Source: Burkholderiales bacterium (GTDB lineage Bacteria > Pseudomonadota > Gammaproteobacteria > Burkholderiales > SG8-39). From it: 64,000 nt of DNA. The number at the start of each line of letters is the position of its first letter. Position 1 is the stretch's first letter. The notes below the pieces were generated by a model. That model searched no databases, was not told the origin of the DNA, and saw only the letters and a program-made list of their open reading frames with translations. A program made the translations under genes and the position numbers. Location: NCBI GenBank assembly GCA_020848075.1, contig JADLAV010000013.1:29050-93049 (forward strand). Reading direction: 5' to 3'. This document shows, one piece after another, positions 46,107 to 55,021 of this stretch.

Positions 46107-46123
46107 ACCCGAGCGTGCGCAGC

Positions 46124-46675
46124 GTGGATCTCACCCACCACTTCCTGATCGCCATGCCGAGCATGGCCGACCCCTATTTCGCGCGCACGCTCACCTACGT
46201 CTGCGAGCACAACGAGAACGGCGCGCTCGGCGTCGTGATCAACCGCCCGATCGAGCTCACCGTTGCTGGCCTGTTCGAACGGCTGGATCTCGCGCTCGAG
46301 ACCGGGACGCTGCGGCAGCAACCCGTGTTTTTCGGGGGCCCGGTGCAGACCGATCGCGGATTCGTGCTGCACGCGCCCCTCGGCGAGTGGGGCTCGACGC
46401 TGCCGGTGCGCGGGGGCATCGGGCTCACCACCTCGCGCGATATCCTGGAAGCGGTCGGCGCCGGGACCGGGCCGCAGAAGATGATCATCACGCTCGGCTA
46501 CGCGGGGTGGGCAGCCGGGCAGCTCGAGCACGAGCTGCAGCAGAACGCGTGGCTCACGGTCGAGGCGCAGGAGCGCATCATCTTCGATCTGCCGGTGGAG
46601 GAGCGTCTTGCCGCCGCGATGGAGCTGCTCGGCGTCTCGTTCGCCAGTCTCTCCGACGGGGCGGGACATGCCTGA
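46124..46675 (+). CDS. YqgE/AlgH family (UPF0301) protein
   Basis: About 183 residues. [25 protein letters not shown] aligns with the first residues of E. coli YqgE, which fixes the GTG at 46124 as the start. Other motifs are [35 protein letters not shown] and [14 protein letters not shown]. The function is unsettled; AlgH was linked to alginate regulation. It overlaps ruvX by 8 nt and begins the yqgE-ruvX-pyrR-pyrB-pyrC' run. Confidence 0.9.
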   Translation: MDLTHHFLIAMPSMADPYFARTLTYVCEHNENGALGVVINRPIELTVAGLFERLDLALETGTLRQQPVFFGGPVQTDRGFVLHAPLGEWGSTLPVRGGIGLTTSRDILEAVGAGTGPQKMIITLGYAGWAAGQLEHELQQNAWLTVEAQERIIFDLPVEERLAAAMELLGVSFASLSDGAGHA

Positions 46676-47168
46676 GCGCGCGGGGCGCGAATCGCACATC
46701 GTGAGCCGTCATTCCTCCGGACCGTCGATTCCCGATGCGCGGTTCACGGTTCAAGAGACGATCCTCGCCTTCGACTACGGCGCCCGCTTCGTCGGCGTTG
46801 CCGTCGCGGACACCGGCGTCGGCGTCGCGCATCCGCTCGCGACCATCGACGCGACCGGCGCGGAGCGGCGGTTCGGCGCGATCGCGGCGCTCGTGCGCGA
46901 GTGGCAGCCGGCGCTGCTCGTCGTCGGGCTGCCGCTGTCGGCCGAGGGCGGAGCGCAGGCGCTCACCGGGCGCGTGCGGCGCTTCGCGCGGCAGCTCGAG
47001 GGCCGCTTCGGGCTTCCGGTCGTGCTGCAGGACGAGCGGCTCTCCTCCGCGGAGGCCGAGTCGCGGCTGCGCGCGATCGGGCGCGGCGGGCGCCGGCACA
47101 AGGACTTGACTCACCCGGTGGCCGCGCAGGTCGTGCTGCAGGCCTACCTCGACGAACGCGGCCGATGA
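46668..47168 (+). CDS. ruvX: Holliday junction resolvase-like protein / pre-16S rRNA nuclease YqgF
   Basis: 166 residues. The RNase H-like fold has [19 protein letters not shown] with the first Asp, [28 protein letters not shown] and the final [14 protein letters not shown]. YqgF processes the 5' end of 16S rRNA. There are about 30 extra residues before the fold, longer than usual, so a later start is possible. It overlaps pyrR by ATGA. Confidence 0.92.
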   Translation: MPERAGRESHIVSRHSSGPSIPDARFTVQETILAFDYGARFVGVAVADTGVGVAHPLATIDATGAERRFGAIAALVREWQPALLVVGLPLSAEGGAQALTGRVRRFARQLEGRFGLPVVLQDERLSSAEAESRLRAIGRGGRRHKDLTHPVAAQVVLQAYLDERGR

Positions 47169-47668
47169 GCGTCGCGCTGCCCGACGCCGAGCGGCTCTAC
47201 GACGCGCTGGCGCGCGAGCTCAGGCCGATCGTCACGCCCGCGACTGGGATGATCGGGATCCAGACCGGCGGCGCCTGGGTCGCCGAGCGGCTGCACCGCG
47301 ACCTCGGGCTCGCGATCCCGCTCGGCACGTTGAACATCTCCTTCTACCGCGACGACTACGCGAGCTCGGGGCTGCACGCGAACGTGCGGCCGAGCCAGAT
47401 CCCGTTCGACGTCAACGGCCGGCGCATCGTGCTGGTCGACGACGTGCTCTTCACCGGCCGCACCGTGCGCGGCGCGATGAACGAGCTCTTCGACTACGGG
47501 CGACCCGAATCGATCAGCCTGGCGGTGCTCGCCGACCGCGGCGGGCGCGAGCTTCCCATCGCCGCGCAGTTCGTCGGCGCGACGGTGGCGGTGCCGCCGG
47601 GCGCCAAGCTCGATCTGCGCCGCGACGACGCCGGCCGCCTGTCGCTGCACCTGGAAGCGGGCGGGTGA
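47165..47668 (+). CDS. pyrR: Bifunctional pyr operon regulator / uracil phosphoribosyltransferase PyrR
   Basis: 167 residues. The PRPP-binding loop is [21 protein letters not shown], and the PyrR-type flap region is [20 protein letters not shown]. In Gram-positives PyrR is an RNA-binding attenuator; in proteobacteria beside pyrB its role is less clear. I saw no obvious attenuator upstream, and all flanking genes overlap, so the run is translated as one unit. Confidence 0.92.
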   Translation: MSVALPDAERLYDALARELRPIVTPATGMIGIQTGGAWVAERLHRDLGLAIPLGTLNISFYRDDYASSGLHANVRPSQIPFDVNGRRIVLVDDVLFTGRTVRGAMNELFDYGRPESISLAVLADRGGRELPIAAQFVGATVAVPPGAKLDLRRDDAGRLSLHLEAGG

Positions 47669-48627
47669 CCGGAATGCGCAACCCGCAGCTGAACGAGAAG
47701 GGCGAGCTGCAGCATCTCCTCGCCATCGAGGGGCTGCCGCGCGAGATCATCGTGCGCATCCTCGACACCGCGGCTTCCTTCGTCGGCGTGACCGAGCGCG
47801 AGGTGAAGAAGGTGCCGCTCCTGCGCGGCAAGAGCGTCTTCAACCTGTTCTTCGAGCCTTCCACGCGCACGCGCACCACCTTCGAGATCGCGGCGAAGCG
47901 GCTTTCCGCCGACGTCATCAATCTGAACATCGCCACGTCGTCCCAGACCAAGGGCGAGACGCTGCTCGACACGATCGACAACCTCGCAGCGATGCACGCG
48001 GACATGTTCGTCGTGCGCCACGGGACAAGCGGCGCCGCGCATCTCATCGCCCGGCACGTCGCGCCGCACCACCACGTGATCAACGCCGGCGACGGCCGGC
48101 ACGCGCACCCGACCCAGGGGCTGCTCGACGCTTACACCATCCGGCACTACAAGCGGGACTTCGCGCGGCTCGCGGTCGCCGTGGTGGGCGACATCCTGCA
48201 TTCCCGGGTGGCGCGTTCGCTCATCCATGCGCTCACCACGCTCGGGTCACCGGATGTTCGCGTGATCGGACCGCAGACGCTGCTGCCGACCGGTGTCGAG
48301 AGCCTCGGCGTACGCGTGTTCCACGACATGCTGCGCGGGCTGCGTGACGTCGACGTCATCGTGATGCTGCGGCTGCAGAACGAGCGGATGAAGGGGCCGC
48401 TTCTGCCCTCGGCGCAGGAATTCTTCAAGTGCTACGGGCTCACCGCCGAGAAGCTCGCGGCCGCCAAGCCCGACGCGATCGTGATGCACCCCGGGCCGAT
48501 GAATCGCGGCGTCGAGATCGACTCGACGGTCGCCGACGGGCGGCAGGCGGTGATCCTCCCGCAGGTCACCTTCGGGATCGCGGTGCGCATGGCGGTGATG
48601 TCGATCCTGGGCGGCGGCGCGACGTGA
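47665..48627 (+). CDS. pyrB: Aspartate carbamoyltransferase catalytic subunit
   Basis: 320 residues. Carbamoyl phosphate-binding [19 protein letters not shown] is complete, with [12 protein letters not shown] and [12 protein letters not shown] toward the C-terminus. It makes carbamoyl aspartate. No pyrI is present; the dihydroorotase-like gene next door is the expected structural partner. The GTG at 47665 overlaps the pyrR stop; an ATG at 47674 is the alternative. Confidence 0.96.
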   Translation: MTGMRNPQLNEKGELQHLLAIEGLPREIIVRILDTAASFVGVTEREVKKVPLLRGKSVFNLFFEPSTRTRTTFEIAAKRLSADVINLNIATSSQTKGETLLDTIDNLAAMHADMFVVRHGTSGAAHLIARHVAPHHHVINAGDGRHAHPTQGLLDAYTIRHYKRDFARLAVAVVGDILHSRVARSLIHALTTLGSPDVRVIGPQTLLPTGVESLGVRVFHDMLRGLRDVDVIVMLRLQNERMKGPLLPSAQEFFKCYGLTAEKLAAAKPDAIVMHPGPMNRGVEIDSTVADGRQAVILPQVTFGIAVRMAVMSILGGGAT

Positions 48628-49904
48628 AGATCCAGATCAAGAACGGCCGCCTGGTCGATCCCCGGAACCACGTCGATCGCGCGTGCGACCTCTTCGTCGC
48701 CGACGGATGCATTGCCGGCGCCGGCGCTGCGCCGGCGGGATTCCGCGCCGACCGGACCATCGATGCCGCCGGCCTCGTCGTGGCGCCGGGGCTCGTCGAT
48801 CTCGCGGCGCGCCTGCGCGAGCCCGGCCTCGAGTACAAGGCGACGCTCGATTCCGAGCTCTATGCGGCGGTCGCCGGCGGGGTGACGAGCCTCGCCTGTC
48901 CGCCCGACACCGATCCGCCGCTCGACGAGCCGGGACTCGTCGAGATGCTGAAGCGCCGGGCGGCGAGCCGCAACCTCGCGCACGTCTACCCGCTCGGCGC
49001 CCTGACCGCGAAGCTCGAAGGCGCGCGGCTCGCCGAGCTGGCGACCCTGCGGGACGCCGGGTGCGTCGCCTTCTCGCAGGCCGATGCGCCGATTCCCGAC
49101 ACCGCGGTGCTGTGGCGCGCGCTGCAGTACGCCGCGACGCTCGGGGTGAGCGTGTGGCTGCGCCCGCAGGACCCGTATCTCGCCCGCGACGGCGTCGCGC
49201 ACGACGGGGAAGTCGCCACGCGGCTCGGCCTGCCGGCGATCCCGCCGTTCGCCGAGACCATCGCGCTCGGCGCGATCCTCGCGCTCGTGCGCGCCACCGG
49301 GACGCGCGTTCATCTGTGCCGCCTGTCCACCGCGGCGGGCGTCGCGATGGTCCACGCGGCGAAGGCCGAAGGGCTACCGGTCACGTGCGATGCCGGCGCC
49401 CACCATGTGCACCTCTCGGAAATGGACCTCGCGCACTACGATGCCCACTGCCATCTCGTGCCGCCGCTGCGCAGCCTGCGCGACCGCGACGCGTTGCAGG
49501 CCGGCCTCGCCGACGGGACGATCGACGCGCTCTGCTCCGACCACACTCCGGTCGACGAGGACGCGAAGCAGATGCCCTTCGGCGAGTCGGCGCCGGGCGC
49601 CACCGGCCTCGAGCTCCTGTTGCCGCTCACGCTGAAATGGGCGCGCGAGCGCGGGATCGCGCTCGCCGACGCGCTCGCCCGCGTCACGTGCACTCCGGCG
49701 CGCATCCTGGGCATCGAAGCGGGGCATCTCGCGCCCGGCGCGCCCGCCGACGTGTGCGTGTTCGATCCGGAGGCGCACGTGACGGTGAGCGCCGCGGGGC
49801 TGCAGAGCCAGGGCAAGAACACACCGTTCCTCGGCTACGCGCTCCCCGGGCGGGTGCGCTTCACCCTGGTCGGAGGCGCCGTCACGTACGAGGCACGCGC
49901 GTGA
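48624..49904 (+). CDS. Dihydroorotase-like protein PyrC', probably inactive partner of PyrB
   Basis: 426 residues of the multifunctional-complex dihydroorotase type. The metal-binding DxHxH motif before LREPG is changed to DLAAR: Ala61 and Arg63 replace both histidines. Other parts such as [29 protein letters not shown] and [12 protein letters not shown] are kept. In Pseudomonas a similar pyrC' overlaps pyrB and encodes an inactive subunit needed to assemble the transcarbamoylase; that is the probable role here. The GTG overlaps the pyrB stop (GTGA). Confidence 0.9.
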   Translation: MKIQIKNGRLVDPRNHVDRACDLFVADGCIAGAGAAPAGFRADRTIDAAGLVVAPGLVDLAARLREPGLEYKATLDSELYAAVAGGVTSLACPPDTDPPLDEPGLVEMLKRRAASRNLAHVYPLGALTAKLEGARLAELATLRDAGCVAFSQADAPIPDTAVLWRALQYAATLGVSVWLRPQDPYLARDGVAHDGEVATRLGLPAIPPFAETIALGAILALVRATGTRVHLCRLSTAAGVAMVHAAKAEGLPVTCDAGAHHVHLSEMDLAHYDAHCHLVPPLRSLRDRDALQAGLADGTIDALCSDHTPVDEDAKQMPFGESAPGATGLELLLPLTLKWARERGIALADALARVTCTPARILGIEAGHLAPGAPADVCVFDPEAHVTVSAAGLQSQGKNTPFLGYALPGRVRFTLVGGAVTYEARA

Positions 49905-49907
49905 GAC

Positions 49908-49932
49908 GCGAAAAGTGAAGCGTGAAACGCGG
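49908..49932 (+). repeat. GAAAAGTGAAGCGTGAAACGC repeat, copy 1
   Basis: First of three related copies around yggU. The arm GCGAAAAGTGA is repeated in inverse orientation by copy 2, so the pair can form a long hairpin with a 12-16 nt loop just past the pyrC' stop, and this may terminate transcription. Confidence 0.6.
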
Positions 49933-49943
49933 CATGCCTCGGG

Positions 49944-49969
49944 CCTGCGTTTCGCTCGTCACTTTTCGC
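49944..49969 (-). repeat. GAAAAGTGA/GAAACGC repeat, copy 2 (inverted)
   Basis: Inverse of copy 1, with TCACTTTTCGC at 49959-49969 and GCGTTTCG at 49947-49954. It contains the stop codon of yggU, so the last codons of that gene are repeat-derived. Confidence 0.6.
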
Positions 49970-50303
49970 CGGACAGCAGTCGGCGCGGATCGCACTCCGG
50001 CGCGTCGACCGCGACGAGCTTGTCGCGGGAGCGCTCGCCTGCCGCGACCCTGACCCGCGCGCGCGCGACGCCGAGCGATGCCGCGATGAATTCGGCGACG
50101 GCGGCGTTTGCACGCCCCTCGATCGGCGGCGCCGCGATCCGGAGCTTGAGCCGCTCGCCGTGCAGCCCGCCGACCGCGCTGCGCTTTGCGCTCGGCTGGA
50201 CGTGCACCGCGATCGTCCAGCCGCTCGCGACTCGCCTGAGCCAGGGCGCGTCGGGCAGCGCCGCGCCTTCAGGCTGGCCGCCGCTCACCGCGGCGCGTTT
50301 CAC
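49959..50303 (-). CDS. yggU: YggU (DUF167) family protein
   Basis: 114 residues. The core is WTIAVHVQPSAKRSAVGGLHG, ERLKLRIAAPPIEGRANAAV (the DUF167 signature), and GERSRDKLVAVD. The function is unknown. The N-terminal 24 residues are not part of the family fold. The GTG start and the first codons lie inside a copy of the nearby GAAAAGTGAAACGTGAAACGC repeat, with no ribosome site, so the real start may be downstream. It follows yggT on the same strand. Confidence 0.85.
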   Translation of the reverse strand: MKRAAVSGGQPEGAALPDAPWLRRVASGWTIAVHVQPSAKRSAVGGLHGERLKLRIAAPPIEGRANAAVAEFIAASLGVARARVRVAAGERSRDKLVAVDAPECDPRRLLSGEK

Positions 50304-50322
50304 GTTTCACTTTTCACGTTGC
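50297..50322 (-). repeat. GAAAAGTGAAACGTGAAACGC repeat, copy 3
   Basis: Reads GTGAAAAGTGAAACGTGAAA on the minus strand, nearly the same as copy 1. It spans the gap between yggT and yggU and the first codons of yggU. Confidence 0.6.
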
Positions 50323-50333
50323 GCGGATCGCAC

Positions 50334-50897
50334 CTACCGCAGGCCGGTCAACAGCATCCGCGGCGTGTTGTCGAGCGCGATCAGGAGCACCTGGATCAGC
50401 AGCACGACGAAGAGCGGCGACAGATCGATGTTGCCGATGGGTGGAATGAAGCGCCGGAAGATCCCATAGAGCGGCCGCGTCAGCGCCTCGAAGACCGGCG
50501 CGAGCGGCGAGTACGGGCTCACCCAGCTCAGGATGACCTGGACGAGCACCACGAACATGCCCAGGTGCAGGCACGTGCGCGCAAGCTCGAGGAGCGAGCC
50601 CAGGAGGAGGAGCGTTCCGCCGGTGAGCAGTGCGCCGCCGGCAAGCGAGAAGAGGACTGCCAGCTCGAGGAGCGTGGCGAGCCACGCGAGCACGAGGCTC
50701 GGCAGGTCGTACCCGCGGAACGTCGGCACCACGCGCCGCAGCGGCATGACCGCCCAGTCGGTGAGCGCCATGACGAACTGGCCGACCGGGTTGCGGAAGG
50801 GCGCGCGCGCGGCCTGCATGAAGAAGCGCGCCAGCGCGAGGTAGATGACCAGCCCGAAGGCGGTCCGCACCAGGAGCTCGGCGATCTGCGTGAGCAT
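50334..50897 (-). CDS. yggT: YggT family membrane protein
   Basis: 187 residues with two YggT repeats, each of paired hydrophobic helices: ARFFMQAARAPFRNPVGQFVMALTD in the first, and LVQVILSWVSPYSPLAPVFEALTRPLY in the second with the conserved loop FRRFIPPIGNIDLSPLFVVLL. It is an inner-membrane protein with a suggested osmotic or cell-division role and no firm function. Its ATG overlaps the proC stop by ATGA. Confidence 0.92.
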   Translation of the reverse strand: MLTQIAELLVRTAFGLVIYLALARFFMQAARAPFRNPVGQFVMALTDWAVMPLRRVVPTFRGYDLPSLVLAWLATLLELAVLFSLAGGALLTGGTLLLLGSLLELARTCLHLGMFVVLVQVILSWVSPYSPLAPVFEALTRPLYGIFRRFIPPIGNIDLSPLFVVLLIQVLLIALDNTPRMLLTGLR

Positions 50898-51712
50898 CAG
50901 TCGCCTCTCCCCAGCTCATCGCCGAGTTCGGCCGCGCGGCGGTTCGCCGCGTGCAGCGCGCGCACGATCGATTCCTTGACGCGGTCCGCCTGCATCGCGG
51001 CGAGCGCGCGCTCGGTGGTGCCGCCTTTGGAGGTCACCCGCTCGCGCAGCGTGGCGGCGGGCTCGCTCGATCGCGAGGCGAGCTCGGCTGCACCGCGGAC
51101 GGTTTCGACGGCGAGCGTTCGCCCGATGTCCGCGGGCAGCCCCAGCTCCGCGGCGGCCTGTTCGAGCGCCTCGATGAAGTAGAACACGTAGGCCGGACCG
51201 CTGCCCGAGAGCGCGGTCACCGGATCGAGGAGCGCCTCGTCCTCGATCCACACGACCTTGCCCGCCGCTTCGAGGATCGCCTGGATCTGCCCGCGATCGG
51301 CAGCCCCCACCTCCGGGCGCGCGTACACCGCGCTGATCCCCGCGCCGACCAGGGCAGGGGTGTTGGGCATGCAGCGCGCGAGACGCGTCCTGCCGCCCAG
51401 CCAGCGCGCAATGTCCCCAAGCCGAATGCCCGCCGCGATCGAGAGCACCGCTCGATCCCCGAGGTGCGGCCCCAAGGCATGGCACGCCTCGCGCATGTCC
51501 TGCGGCTTGATCGCGAGCACGACGATGTCCCCGAGCGGGACGGCCTCGGCCGTCGACTGGAAGCACGCGACGCCGAACCGTTCCGCGAGCCGCGCCCTCG
51601 CCTCGCGCAGGGGCTCGACGACGGTGATGCCGGCGGGTGCTCCGCCGCGGGCGACGAGCCCGCCGATGAGCGCGGTCGCCATGTTGCCGCCGCCGATGAA
51701 GGTGATCGTCAA
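50897..51712 (-). CDS. proC: Pyrroline-5-carboxylate reductase
   Basis: 271 residues. The NAD(P)-binding N-terminus is TITFIGGGNMATALIGGL; VVLAIKPQDM, MPNTPALVGAGISAVY and TALSGSGPAYVFYFIEAL are family motifs, the last at the active site, followed by VTSKGGTTERAL. It makes proline. The start is TTG at 51712 with GGAG 5 nt before it; no ATG precedes the Rossmann strand in this frame. Confidence 0.95.
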   Translation of the reverse strand: MTITFIGGGNMATALIGGLVARGGAPAGITVVEPLREARARLAERFGVACFQSTAEAVPLGDIVVLAIKPQDMREACHALGPHLGDRAVLSIAAGIRLGDIARWLGGRTRLARCMPNTPALVGAGISAVYARPEVGAADRGQIQAILEAAGKVVWIEDEALLDPVTALSGSGPAYVFYFIEALEQAAAELGLPADIGRTLAVETVRGAAELASRSSEPAATLRERVTSKGGTTERALAAMQADRVKESIVRALHAANRRAAELGDELGRGD

Positions 51713-51759
51713 TGTCGCTCCGGAATGCGGCTGCGGTTCGCCTGTGTCGGGGCAGTGTA

Positions 51760-52449
51760 TCAGCGGCGGGGGCGGGGTCCGAAGATCGCCGTGCCCACCC
51801 GCACCATCGTCGCTCCCGCGGCAATCGCCGTCTCGAAGTCGTCCGACATGCCCATCGAGAGGGTGTCGAGCCCGCACCCGTCGCGGTTGAGGGCATCGCG
51901 CAGCGCGCGGAGCTGCTCGAACCGCCGGCGCTGCAGCGCGGTATCGGGGGTCGGCTCGGGGATCGTCATCAGGCCGCGCAGCCGCAGATTCGGCAGCCGG
52001 ACGACCATCGCCGCAAGCGCGGGCGCGGCCTCCGGGGCCACGCCCGCCTTGCTCGCCTCGCCGCTCACGTTCACCTCGATGCAGACCTGGAGCGGCGGCC
52101 GGCCGGCGGGCCGCTGCGCCGAGAGCCGCTCGGCGATCTTGAGCCGGTCGATCGCATGGACCCAATCGAACGACTCGGCGATCGGCCGGGTCTTGTTGCT
52201 CTGGACCGGTCCGATGAAGTGCCAAACGATGGGAAGGTCGGCGAGCGCCTGCATCTTCTCGAGCGCCTCCTGGGCGTAGCTCTCGCCGAAATCCCGCTGG
52301 CCTGCGGCGTGCGCGTCCCGAATGGCCTCGGGCCCGAACGTCTTGGTCACCGCCACGAGAACTATGTCACGGGGGTCGCGGCCGGCGGCGCCCGCGCTCC
52401 GCTCGATGCGGGACTTTACGCCTTGTAGGTTCGCTGCGATTGTGTTCAT
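51760..52449 (-). CDS. yggS: YggS family PLP homeostasis protein
   Basis: 229 residues. PLP-binding Lys in IVLVAVTKTFGPEAIRDA, then FGESYAQEALEKM, WHFIGPVQSNKTR, VNVSGEASKAGV and SMGMSDDFETAIAAGATMVRVGTAIFG. It is a monomeric alanine-racemase-like barrel that binds PLP without catalysis and helps keep amino acid pools balanced. It is 47 nt upstream of proC and divergent from pilT. Confidence 0.95.
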   Translation of the reverse strand: MNTIAANLQGVKSRIERSAGAAGRDPRDIVLVAVTKTFGPEAIRDAHAAGQRDFGESYAQEALEKMQALADLPIVWHFIGPVQSNKTRPIAESFDWVHAIDRLKIAERLSAQRPAGRPPLQVCIEVNVSGEASKAGVAPEAAPALAAMVVRLPNLRLRGLMTIPEPTPDTALQRRRFEQLRALRDALNRDGCGLDTLSMGMSDDFETAIAAGATMVRVGTAIFGPRPRR

Positions 52450-52566
52450 AATCTTGAGGTTCGCGCGGGAACCGACTGAATTACAGAGAGATTTCCGCCG
52501 GATAGCGGACCCCGCCCCGGGCCCGCACGACGGCGCGCCCCCGCCGCACAACCTGGGAAGAATTAT

Positions 52567-53610
52567 ATGGACATCACCGAGCTCCTCGCTTTCGTCGTGA
52601 AGAACAAGGCGTCCGACCTGCATCTGTCGGCGGGACTGCCGCCCATGATCCGCGTGCATGGCGACGTGCGGCGCATCAACCTGCCCGCCATGGAGCACAA
52701 GGACGTGCACGCCATGGTGTACGACATCATGAACGACGCGCAGCGCAAATCGTACGAGGAGAACCTGGAGTGCGACTTCTCGTTCGCGGTGCCGGGCCTC
52801 GCGCGCTTTCGGGTGAACGCGTTCAACCAGAACCGCGGCGCAGCGGCGGTGATGCGGACCATTCCCTCGAAGGTGCTCACCCTGGAAGAGCTCGCCGCGC
52901 CGAAGATCTTCGCGGAAATCGCGAAGCAGCCGCGCGGCATCGTGCTCGTGACCGGCCCCACCGGCTCGGGCAAGTCGACGACGCTCGCGGCGATGGTGAA
53001 CGACATCAACGAGAACGAGCACGGGCACATCCTCACCATCGAGGACCCGATCGAGTTCGTGCACGAGAGCAAGAAGTGCCTGATCAACCAGCGCGAGGTC
53101 GGGCCGCACACGCTCTCCTTCGCGAACGCGCTGCGCAGCGCGCTGCGGGAGGACCCGGACGTGATCCTGGTGGGCGAGATGCGCGACCTCGAGACGATCC
53201 GCCTTGCCCTGACCGGCGCCGAGACCGGTCACCTGGTCTTCGGCACCCTGCACACGAGCTCCGCCGCGAAGACGATCGACCGGATCGTGGACGTGTTCCC
53301 CGCCGCGGAGAAGGAGATGGTGCGCGCGATGCTCTCGGAGAGCCTGCGCGCCGTGATCTCGCAGACGCTGCTGAAGACCAAGGACGGGTCGGGCCGCGTG
53401 GCGTCGCACGAGATCATGATCGGCACGCCGGCGATCCGGAACCTGATCCGCGAGAACAAGATCGCGCAGATGTATTCCGCGATCCAGACCGGCCAATCGT
53501 TCGGCATGCAGACGCTGGACCAGAACCTCCAGGAACTGGTGAAGCGCGGGGTGGTGGCGGTGGCCGAGGCCCGCAGCCGCGCCCAGAACAAAGACAACTT
53601 CATCGGCTAG
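52567..53610 (+). CDS. pilT: Type IV pilus retraction ATPase PilT
   Basis: 347 residues. Walker A GPTGSGKSTTLAAMV (about 136-150), Asp box TIEDPIEFVHE, Walker B-like VILVGEMRDLETIRLAL, and His box GHLVFGTLHTSSAAKTIDR. The AIRNLIRENKIAQMYS region is the PilT C-terminal signature. It powers pilus disassembly for twitching. Divergent from yggS; TTGTAG (52423) and CATAAT (52447) could be its promoter. Confidence 0.96.
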   Translation: MDITELLAFVVKNKASDLHLSAGLPPMIRVHGDVRRINLPAMEHKDVHAMVYDIMNDAQRKSYEENLECDFSFAVPGLARFRVNAFNQNRGAAAVMRTIPSKVLTLEELAAPKIFAEIAKQPRGIVLVTGPTGSGKSTTLAAMVNDINENEHGHILTIEDPIEFVHESKKCLINQREVGPHTLSFANALRSALREDPDVILVGEMRDLETIRLALTGAETGHLVFGTLHTSSAAKTIDRIVDVFPAAEKEMVRAMLSESLRAVISQTLLKTKDGSGRVASHEIMIGTPAIRNLIRENKIAQMYSAIQTGQSFGMQTLDQNLQELVKRGVVAVAEARSRAQNKDNFIG

Positions 53611-53710
53611 CGCCCCGGCTCAGCGTCCCCGCGGGCGCGGAGATGACTTTTTCGGAGCTTCGCTGAAGCGCATAATGGGCGCGTCGCTCGCCCCGGCAAC
53701 GAGGTAGACC

Positions 53711-54847
53711 ATGGAACGAGACCAGGCATCCAAGTTCATCAACGACCTGTTGCGCCTGATGGTGAGCAAGAAGGCGTCCGACCTCTTCATCACCGTCGGC
53801 TTCCCGCCCGCCATCAAGGTCGACGGCAAGGTGACCCCGGTGTCGCAGCAGCCGCTCACGCCGCAGCACACCCAGGACCTGGTGCGCTCGGTCATGAACG
53901 ACCGCCAGGCCGCGGAATTCGAGGCGCACAAGGAGTGCAACTTCGCGATCAGCCCCTCGGGCATCGGCCGGTTCCGCGTGAACGCGTTCGTGCAGATGAG
54001 CAGCATCGGCATGGTGCTGCGGACGATCAACGCCAAGATCCCGACGTTCGAGGAGCTGGGGCTGCCCTCGGTGCTGAAAGAGGTGGCGATGACCAAGCGG
54101 GGCCTGGTCATCATGGTCGGCGCGACGGGCTCGGGCAAGTCGACCTCGCTCGCGGCGATGGTCGGCCACCGCAACGACAACTCCTACGGCCACATCATCA
54201 CGATCGAGGACCCGGTCGAGTACGTCCACCCGCACCGGAACTGCATCGTCACGCAGCGCGAGGTCGGCGTCGACACCGAGTCGTGGGAAGTGGCGCTGAA
54301 GAACACGCTGCGCCAGGCGCCCGACGTGATCCTGATGGGCGAGATCCGCGACCGCGAGACGATGGACTACGGGATCGCGTTCGCCGAGACCGGCCACCTG
54401 TGCATGGCGACGCTGCACGCCAATAGCGCGAACCAGGCGCTCGACCGGATCATCAACTTCTTCCCGGAGGAGCGCCGGCCGCAGCTGCTGATGGACCTGT
54501 CGCTCAACCTGCGTGGCATGGTGTCGCAGCGCCTCATCCCGCGGAAGGAGGGCAAGGGGCGGATCGCGGCGGTCGAGGTGATGCTCAACTCGCCGCTGAT
54601 CGCCGACCTCATCTTCAAGGGCGAGGTGCACGAGATCAAGGAGATCATGAAGCGCTCGCGCGAGCTCGGCATGCAGACGTTCGACCAGCACCTGTTCGAG
54701 CTCTACGACTCGGGCGTGATCACCTACGAAGACGCGCTGCGCAACGCGGACAGCGTGAACGACCTGCGTCTCGCGATCAAGCTGCACTCCACCGAGGCGA
54801 AGAACCGCGACATTACCCAGGGGATCGACCACCTCTCGATCTCGTGA
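53711..54847 (+). CDS. pilU: Type IV pilus retraction ATPase accessory PilU
   Basis: 378 residues, longer at the C-terminus than PilT. Walker A GATGSGKSTSLAAMVG, ITIEDPVEYVHPHRNC, VILMGEIRDRETMDYG, and GHLCMATLHANSANQALDR. PilU assists PilT in pilus retraction. It is 100 nt downstream of pilT with a possible own promoter (CATAAT at 53671-53676). Confidence 0.95.
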   Translation: MERDQASKFINDLLRLMVSKKASDLFITVGFPPAIKVDGKVTPVSQQPLTPQHTQDLVRSVMNDRQAAEFEAHKECNFAISPSGIGRFRVNAFVQMSSIGMVLRTINAKIPTFEELGLPSVLKEVAMTKRGLVIMVGATGSGKSTSLAAMVGHRNDNSYGHIITIEDPVEYVHPHRNCIVTQREVGVDTESWEVALKNTLRQAPDVILMGEIRDRETMDYGIAFAETGHLCMATLHANSANQALDRIINFFPEERRPQLLMDLSLNLRGMVSQRLIPRKEGKGRIAAVEVMLNSPLIADLIFKGEVHEIKEIMKRSRELGMQTFDQHLFELYDSGVITYEDALRNADSVNDLRLAIKLHSTEAKNRDITQGIDHLSIS

Positions 54848-54871
54848 ACGCGCAGTCGAGCCCGACATGAA

Positions 54872-54896
54872 GGGGCCGGCTCAGCCGGCCCTTTCT
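54872..54896 (+). terminator. Terminator after pilU
   Basis: GGGCCGGC-TCA-GCCGGCCC (54873-54891) followed by TTTCT. It lies 25 nt after the pilU stop and ends the pilTU transcript before the glycosyltransferase gene. Confidence 0.8.
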
Positions 54897-54914
54897 CCTG
54901 GTGCGGGGCGGTGG

Positions 54915-54923
54915 TGATATCAT
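54915..54923 (+). promoter_or_regulatory. Extended -10 of the glycosyltransferase gene
   Basis: TGATATCAT (TG-N-TATCAT) lies just after the pilU terminator and about 99 nt before the ATG at 55022. The upstream -35 is not clear. Confidence 0.4.
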
Positions 54924-55021
54924 TCGCTGCCCGCTTGGGCCGATCCCCCCACCTCCGGCAGCTCCCCTTTCACCGCGCAACGCGGCAGCGCCCCAGGCGC
55001 TCACTCCCCACCCGGCTTCCG

